Source: Dissophora ornata (Eukaryota > Mortierellomycota > Mortierellomycetes > Mortierellales > Mortierellaceae). From it: 26,662 bases of DNA. The translations under genes and the position numbers were made by a program. A model generated the notes under the pieces. That model was not told the DNA's origin, made no database searches, and saw only the letters and a list, made by a program, of their open reading frames with translations. The stretch is taken from positions 1 to 26,662 of the forward strand of contig MU617021.1 of the NCBI GenBank assembly GCA_025201705.1. Direction: 5' to 3'. Shown piece by piece: positions 20,801 to 26,662 of this stretch (position 1 is its first letter; each line of letters opens with the position of its first letter).

Positions 20801-21126
20801 AGGTTTATTTCATTACACCTCAGTGCAGCTTCATTAAACTTTGTCGACTGCATTCTGTTTTCCGTGTGGGCCATTGGGATCTTGCAAAAAATATTTTTTA
20901 TGCAACATAATCCTCCGGTTGACGAGATTGCGAAAGTACTTTTATTTATTTAATGCTATGTACCGAGATTTTTGGGTATCAAAGATACACACAGACAATT
21001 TGAGCGGTAGTTCTCGTTTATTGCTAAGACTTTCTAGTTTACAAATCCCATCATTTACATGTTCAGCTATTCGATAATTTGTTGTAATTGGCTTAGAAAG
21101 GGCTCGGAGGAAGTCCATGTTATCGG
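20801..21126. other. Gene-poor spacer right of the SPO11 repeat array
   Basis: I see no gene. On the minus strand an AATAAA (21022-21017) lies about 105 nt after the stop of the putative minus-strand gene, so part of this stretch may be its 3' UTR. Confidence 0.4.
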
Positions 21127-21752
21127 CTACTGTCCTGGTGGAGTGATGCCGGCCATGGCAAATGTTCTCTTTCGAGATGGAAATATCGCGCTACATTTTT
21201 TTTGAAACTTTGCCTTCTCTTGCGTTACATCATGCCGCTCTTTTGCTCTTGCAATTTTAGGGCCTTGTTCCTCGAGATGCGACTATAGTAATAAGTGGAA
21301 TGAAAGGTTGAATAGAAGTTCTCTGTAGACTGCAAACTAATAAAATATTGATCACTTACGATGAAACTCCATATAACTGTGAGGGAGCTGTCCTCTAACA
21401 AGCTTTGAAGTCCACCTATTGTCTTGGGGAGGTGGACAATCGGTCGAGGTTGTTTTCCAGCTGCAGCGATATCTCTCATCGTCATCACTCGATAGAAGAT
21501 ACCGACAAGTCCTGGATTAAGATATTTAGGAAAGGCGATTCGTGGAGGTGCTCGCAATGTTGAGGTACTATGTTCTAAACTTTGATATACCAGATACATC
21601 TGCCATTAGAACTGAGGGATCCTGGACTCCAATCGCCGCGATAGCTTCTTGAATGCAACGGGCTAATCGTACATTCTTACGATTCTGGATCGCAAGTACC
21701 CTTTCGCTGATGGACGTTTAAAGTCGATGTTGGATAATTCAATATCCTGGTA
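21127..21752 (-). CDS. Possible 3' exons of an unrecognised gene or gene remnant
   Basis: I do not recognise this product. The best-supported part is two exons, 21567-21360 and 21282-21127, joined by a 77-nt intron with a strong donor GTAAGT and acceptor CTATAG. The spliced frame reads ...KTIGGLQSLLEDSSLTVIWS..., then SHLEEQGPKIARAKERHD..., and ends ...AGITPPGQ. The second exon stays open for 51 codons with a charged, helix-like composition, and an AATAAA follows about 105 nt past the stop. An upstream exon 21752-21681 (donor GTAAGA) fits in phase but is weaker, and I found no start codon that joins it. The frame of 21867-22112 could be a first exon but no clean donor links them. Lying beside a decayed transposon, it may itself be a repeat-family fragment. 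Confidence 0.3.
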
Positions 21753-22149
21753 CTAAAAAATCTATCTCTGGGGTTGTTTCATGGTTTTGAAGTATGAGGG
21801 GGATTTTTGATACTTTCGGTGACCAGTGAAAAAAAAAGGGAAAGGTTGATAAATTGGGTGGTGGTTTCAGGGCGATGGGCGTGACAACCACGACACCATG
21901 TGAACGAACTTAATGCCCCGAGCCTGCGACACGTCCTTTAGTTTCCCTGACCCGGCTGCGGAATCGCTGGTTCGTTCTCGATCCTTATTCCTTGACCTTG
22001 TTTTGTTTTTGCGCGTCGCGCCCAAGCTGATGTCTCCTAAACGGACGCGACGCGTGCCGGGCGCTGTTAATTCATACCGACTCAATTGCTCATTTGCAGT
22101 GCCTTCGCACACACATACGCATTTCTGAAGTAGTCAATAAATTCGTGGG
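21753..22149. other. Spacer with a GC-rich inverted repeat, between the small gene and the Crypton
   Basis: Apart from an 81-codon minus-strand open frame (21867-22112, Arg/Lys/Ser-rich, no family recognised), I see no gene. A GC-rich inverted repeat pairs CGCGTCGCG (22012-22020) with CGCGACGCG (22046-22054), with a 25-nt spacer. Confidence 0.4.
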
Positions 22150-22155
22150 TTTATT
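22150..22155 (-). terminator. Polyadenylation signal AATAAA directly after the Crypton frame
   Basis: On the minus strand the final TAG is followed at once by AATAAA, which supports 22156 as the end of the original reading frame. Confidence 0.5.
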
Positions 22156-25100
22156 CTAAGATACTTGATCCACATCCACATCCTCATCCCCGTCCTCGTC
22201 GTGAGCTCTGGGTGACTCCTTTATGAGTGCTTTTAGCACAGAGTTGACGGATTGGCCCTCGTACGATATCGTCAAAGCATCGATAAGCGTCTCCATTGTT
22301 TGACCCTCTCTCTTAGCCTTTTCTTTGACCAACCTAAATAGTTGGGACCGTCGCCGAAGCGCCTGATTGAGATGCCCTTTGTACGGCCAACCTTTGTTCA
22401 TCGTTTGTTGAGGCAATGACCAATACAAATGCTCATACCATGCCATCTTGAGAGTTAACTTGCCTTGGTCAGGCATGAAAACTTGGCCTGGTGTACACAT
22501 ATCGCCTCGCCACTGCGACAGTTGTTGTATCTCTTGATCTCTCTGCGCCTGCTGTTTTTGGTCCTGCGTTAGTTGTAGTTGGTCGTGATGTTGAGTATGA
22601 AAATACTGCTGTTGGTGTTGCTGCTGTGCTTGGTTTGGCTGGCTTGACTCATGCATTTGGCCAGAGGTGTGCTCCTGTCCTTGTCCTTGTCCTTGTCCTT
22701 GCGGATGTTGTTGCAGTGGCTGTTGTAGCTTTGGCTGCGAGTGCAACTGCAACTGTAGCTGTAGTAGTTGCATTTTATGTTTCTGTTGTTGTATCACTTG
22801 TTGTTATTGCATCACTTGTTGTGTCAGTTGCAGGGTTTGCAGGTTTTGTTGTATCGCTTGTTGATGCTGTTGATATTGGAGTTGTTCAGCAAAATTGTTT
22901 GGAAATGGCGGATTGTTAGGAGGATAGCGACTATTGCCTGAACAAAAGTTTCCAGCCTGCTGAAGTTTCCAGCCATTGTAAATCCAGGGACTTTGGGGTA
23001 GCTGTTGCGATTGTGTCGTAGCTCCACCCAGGTTCTGAACGATTTCCGAGAGTGTTTGTTGCGTTTTATGTTGCGTTGTTTGTTGCGTTGTTTGATATTT
23101 GTCCTGCTTGTGCTCTATCGTCTGTATCCTGTCTCCCAAGCTGTTAATGGCGGCGACAATAGCCGGCCCCTCGACTTGAACGTCTGTGGAGATAGTGGTG
23201 GCAGAACGACGATGTGTCTCAATTGACTCAAGAAGGTCCCTTTGGAAGTCGTGAAAGGCATGCGAGGTGAAAACATCCAGTCTGAGGATATTGTTGGTCA
23301 GTGTCTGGCCTTTAGCGTTGGGCTTCATGTAAAGAACTGCGTCTTGGAGTATTATTCGCCGCATTCGAACCAATAACTTCAAGAAACTAATGCGGTCGAT
23401 ATGAGAGCTGGCCTTGCTGGGGTTGGACAGATCAACGGTAGGCACGACACGGTCCGAGTAAATATCGTCCTCCTCAATGGCGTTTGGGTCTTTGCCTAGC
23501 ATCTCTCGATCGCAAGTCTGTCGCCATTGTGCATCTTCGCCGTTTTTGTCAAATTCCTCCTCGATCCAAGGGAAGATGCAACGCTGAAGTTCGAGGGGAG
23601 TTACAAGATCGCGCTCGATAAAGTAAGGTTCGTTGGCCTTGAAGTTGGCCATACAAAATGCACCTCTGGTAGGAATCTTGGGGATGTAGTAAGACTCCAT
23701 CGGACCCGTTGTCCATCGTCCGAGATGGCGAATATCGTCCATAGGGAGGTTGCGGGCGTAAGCTTCCGCAGTTCCTGCATGGCGCCCAGCACTTGTGATC
23801 CTAGTGGAGTAGACCCCGCACGACCGTATGACAGCCTTCGTGTAATCGATTTGTGTCTTGCCATCTATTGCAGTGACTTGACCAAACCTTCCACCAGATG
23901 CGAGCAGTTTGACGTCGTACCATTTGTCTGGGTTAGAGAGATCCGGGAACGGCTCCTTCTCGATCTACGCGCGCGATACAAACCAATCAAAAGCAAGCAA
24001 TCGGCGGAACGAAGGTTAGCGTCGTGATTCGATCAAGTCTTAGCCCAAACCTGTCAACACGACAGCATCTCACTTGCCTGAAAGCGCTCCAGCATATAGA
24101 ATGCAAACGCAGCCACCGTGCAGCGGAGGTAGTTCTTATGACGGAAAGCTGCTGCATACACCTTCACGCCCTTCCTGTTTGTCTTGCCCCGAGAAATGCA
24201 AAGACAAAGGCCTTGAGCCCGTGTTGATCCAATGCCCGGAAGTTCCCCTTGAATGCTGATGACATCCGAGAGATTGAGATTCCGTAAGTCTTCGTCTCGC
24301 AGCAACATATGATGTCGAGCCGCCAAGCAGAACCGTTCTCGGGTGTGCTGAAATCGAGATGACATATCGTAGCTGCGTTTCAGAGTGAGCGAGGGTATCG
24401 GTATGGGAGATTGAATTCTCCAGGTAAACGCCAACATCATAATGAGCTGCTGTTCCGTGTAAGGGTCGCGCACTGAACAGGTTCCTATGCGTGTAGATCC
24501 CTTGAATGAAGCGTCAAATACCAGGGACTTTCCATAGTCGTTTAAGGCTTGGCGAATCAGGGCATCATCACGAGGACTTGATTCATTGCTGGGGAAATCC
24601 GTATCCCTCGCTGACTGTAATAACCACAGACGCACAAGCGCCTTCAATGCTGTTGATGCTGTACCACAAGTGATAGGGACCTCTATTCGCCTTCCACCAC
24701 ATGCATCGACTTCCGCATTCTGGAGAACTACAATAGATGGAATAAAAGTAAACAAAAATATAAATACCTGATAAATGACCATTTAGGAATAAATGAGGAG
24801 AGGCCATCATACTATTCACCTTGAGTCTTGTCAGTATGACTTGCGATGCACGGAACGACTATTGCGTTATTTACTTTTCCCTTGCGTAATGACTGTTGGT
24901 CCCCTTTCGTCGTTGTTTGGTGTTTGGCGGCGGTGGTGGTGGAAGGCCCAGCACCATTCTCATCGCCGGACTCCGCGTCACCTGTACCGGTGCTGTCCTC
25001 TTTGCTGACTTGTTCTGTTTCGGTCTTTCTTTCCTCCAAGGCCTTGTTGATCTGCCATGCAATGATATCTGACTTGGGCTCTGGCGGTTGTTCCATGGAT

Positions 25101-26119
25101 TTCCATTTGCCCAGCGAAGATATACTTTTTCCTGAGGCGATGATCGAATCGGTATCTGGCTCCATCCACCTCCGTCCGACAACCCCATCATAATCTGTGT
25201 TTGGGCCGATATATTTTATCGTTGTCCGTGTAAAGACGTCTCGTCGCATGAAGTCCAACGCCGGGCCGGCCACAACGGTGCAGTCCCCATCAAGAAATTC
25301 GTCACAATAAGCCTAGAACCGGTAGAAAATAATAAACAGATGTGAGAAAACCGTGTTGTTTTCGCGACAATGCGAACAAATTCAAGGGTCTAGGGTTCAA
25401 CGGTAGGACCTCAGATTTTTGGAGTACTCCAACACATATACCTTCCACAGACGGATGTATGTCGCATACTGGGCGTCCGTAGGGTCTCTCCTAGGTTGGT
25501 TGGTCTGGCCATTTGGCGCAGCTTGCTCATCTTGTTCGACGGAAGAGTGACTTTGCCCAGCGTCTGAGACCTCGGTATGTTTGTATGCCTCTCTACAAGC
25601 TTTGATAGATTCCAGCTTTGCGAGGTAGGAAGCCATGACTCTATTGGATGACTGCTTTCGGCGTTCTCGGTCTCCAGGCGTCAGAGTCCCAGGCGCAGGG
25701 GGGACGCCAAGGTGCTCACGTTCATTCTGCGATCGCGTCCTTTGTCGTTTTCGTATCCTCTCCTCCTGATTTAACATCCAATCTGGCTGCGAGACTCTGC
25801 GCGGCCGTGTATGGTTGTCACCATCGCTGTCACTTTTGTCGGGAGATGGCTCTATAGCTGCTCTCTTTCGAGCAATCGTAGTTGTAGCTGTTGGCGTAGT
25901 CTTGAATTGCTGTACCTGAGTGCTGGGGTCACCGTCAGAACCAGAAAGGTTGCTATCGCTGCTGCCACCACCATCATTGTTCGACAATGCTTGCGACTCT
26001 GACTCCGAGCGAGGCGGCTCAGTTTAGTTTTGATGCACAGCCCCTGCCTCTAAAGATAGTCCTTCCTCTGCAAATGATCCTTGAAGGGCCTTTGACTTTG
26101 ACTTTCTTGGACACGCCAT
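22156..26119 (-). pseudogene. Decayed Crypton-type tyrosine recombinase (Ndc10-like / GCR1_C) gene
   Basis: Four minus-strand blocks join in frame: 26119-25442, 25312-24820, 24727-24078 and 23964-22156, about 1210 codons. Borders are GTATAT-CTAG, GTGAAT-TGTAG and GCAAGT-GTAG, the last a GC-AG intron. The order is: acidic, basic low-complexity N-terminus; YIRLWK-AYCDEFLDGD; a helical core-binding part; a catalytic domain with LLRDEDLRNLNLSD (first Arg), RGKTNRKG (Lys) and GRW, then MESYY (Tyr); PWIEEEFD and a FLKLLVRMRRIILQDAV block; a Gln-rich linker; and a GCR1_C-like end (WYEHLYWSLP...GWPYKG). This is the layout of fungal Cryptons, DNA elements moved by a tyrosine recombinase and lacking inverted repeats. 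Two in-frame TAA stops interrupt it, at 26026-26024 and 22806-22804. The HxxR box reads S-A-G-R, so the usual His is absent. I therefore call it inactive, though the frame is otherwise open. A domesticated DNA-binding protein using a later start and ending at the second stop is possible. Confidence 0.75.
22677..22703. repeat. Hexamer CCTTGT tandem repeat inside the Crypton Gln-rich linker
   Basis: Four or so units encode the minus-strand Gly-Gln alternation (GQGQGQGQ). The surrounding 22540-22900 is CAA/CAG/CTA-rich and codes for a Gln/Leu-rich linker between the recombinase and the GCR1_C-like end. Confidence 0.85.
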
Positions 26120-26662
26120 GGTCGTGGCTCTTGTCACGTAGTGTTTGAGTCCTATGTTAAGTAAACACCCTAACAAGGTTGTTGCGGCAGTTGTGGTTGA
26201 AGTAAGGCGTAGGGTGAGGGGTATCTCGGTACTGAAGTCGAGATGCTAGCGGCGATAGCTCTGGGTGCTGGAATCCTGTTTTTTGGAGGGCGGCGACGAA
26301 AAAGGTTTTACTTCTTCGGAGGGCGTGCGAAATTCGTCACTTCGGTGACGTGATTTTCGCGCCTAGAAAACCGCTCGTTTCTCGCCTAAATTCCAAAAAT
26401 TTCCAGTCACAGCTCACGTGCAGTCTGCGTGTTGCAGTTTAGACAGGGCTTTGCCCTCTTTATTTGTAGTCGCCCTTTATTGCTGACCTCTTTATTTGTT
26501 GAATTCCTGACCCTATCTGCATCTGCGTCCCGCACCCACTTCATCAACTCCTTTTACCTCACGGATTGCAGCTTTAAGAGCCGCCGTAGCGCCTTGCATA
26601 TACTCCAATGTGCACTTTCTTCTTTTCCCGTTTTCCGAGGGATGGACAACTTTACCTAGTTC
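26120..26662. other. Region upstream of the Crypton frame, right window edge
   Basis: No gene is supported. It should hold the 5' flank of the Crypton and possibly its right end. It contains a stem-loop with a TTCG loop (26327-26360) and a palindromic CACGTG (26414-26419). The 76-codon plus-strand open frame at 26429-26659 has no recognisable features. Confidence 0.45.
26327..26360. other. Two-part hairpin capped by a C(TTCG)G tetraloop
   Basis: CGTCAC (26335-26340) pairs with GTGACG (26345-26350) around TTCG. An outer stem, GCGAAA (26327-26332) with TTTCGC (26355-26360), is separated from it by a small internal loop (2 versus 4 nt). In RNA, C(UUCG)G is an exceptionally stable cap. It lies about 210 bp upstream of the Crypton start. 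Role unknown. Confidence 0.7.

Noticed and set aside
22491..22919. Val/Ala/Leu-rich and Cys-rich plus-strand open frames
   Set aside because: They are the reverse reading of the CAA/CAG/CTA-rich Gln linker of the Crypton gene.
26429..26659. 76-codon plus-strand open frame at the right edge
   Set aside because: It has no domain, no strong start context, and a Phe/Leu/Ser composition typical of C/T-rich flanking DNA.

Overview
The window looks like nuclear DNA of a filamentous, early-diverging fungus, most likely Mucoromycota of the Mortierella type. This is inferred from short GT-AG introns (about 75-230 nt, with one of 624 nt), eukaryotic gene structures without operons, a bacterial-type histidyl-tRNA synthetase with a mitochondrial-like leader, and a Crypton/Ndc10-like recombinase fused to a GCR1-type C-terminus. 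Species cannot be named from the sequence alone.

Layout, left to right: 1-1289 is low-complexity, gene-free DNA with a long GA microsatellite. A DUF4112 membrane-domain gene with a very long acidic tail (1290-4859, +) converges on MAK11, a WD40 ribosome-assembly factor (5044-6738, -). MAK11 is divergent from a METTL6/Trm141-type tRNA m3C methyltransferase gene (6951-7829, +), which converges on ROK1/DDX52, a DEAD-box 18S rRNA-processing helicase with seven exons (8036-10367, -). ROK1 is divergent from the bacterial-type HisRS gene (10576-12402, +, six exons). Then come a low-molecular-weight protein tyrosine phosphatase (12771-13673, +), a 1.27-kb gap with a 45-nt poly-T, the glycine cleavage system P-protein (14947-18432, +) and an intronless SPO11 homologue (18699-20627, +) followed by seven perfect 10-bp tandem repeats. 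The right end is accessory DNA on the minus strand: an unrecognised split gene or remnant (21127-21752) and a decayed Crypton-type tyrosine recombinase (22156-26119) with two in-frame stop codons and a replaced HxxR histidine.

Four adjacent genes form two divergent pairs, each joining a ribosome-biogenesis factor to a tRNA enzyme: MAK11 with the m3C methyltransferase, and ROK1 with HisRS. The two spacers (212 and 208 bp) carry the same module: a 17-18 nt A tract, GYAAC, the identical 10-mer GTTTGTTTAC, and CAGTCAC in opposite orientations. CAGTCAC matches the core of the fission-yeast HomolD box. This is the strongest candidate for a regulatory arrangement not visible from gene calling.

All exon borders come from reading splice consensus, phase and family conservation by eye. 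No alignment or transcript data were available.
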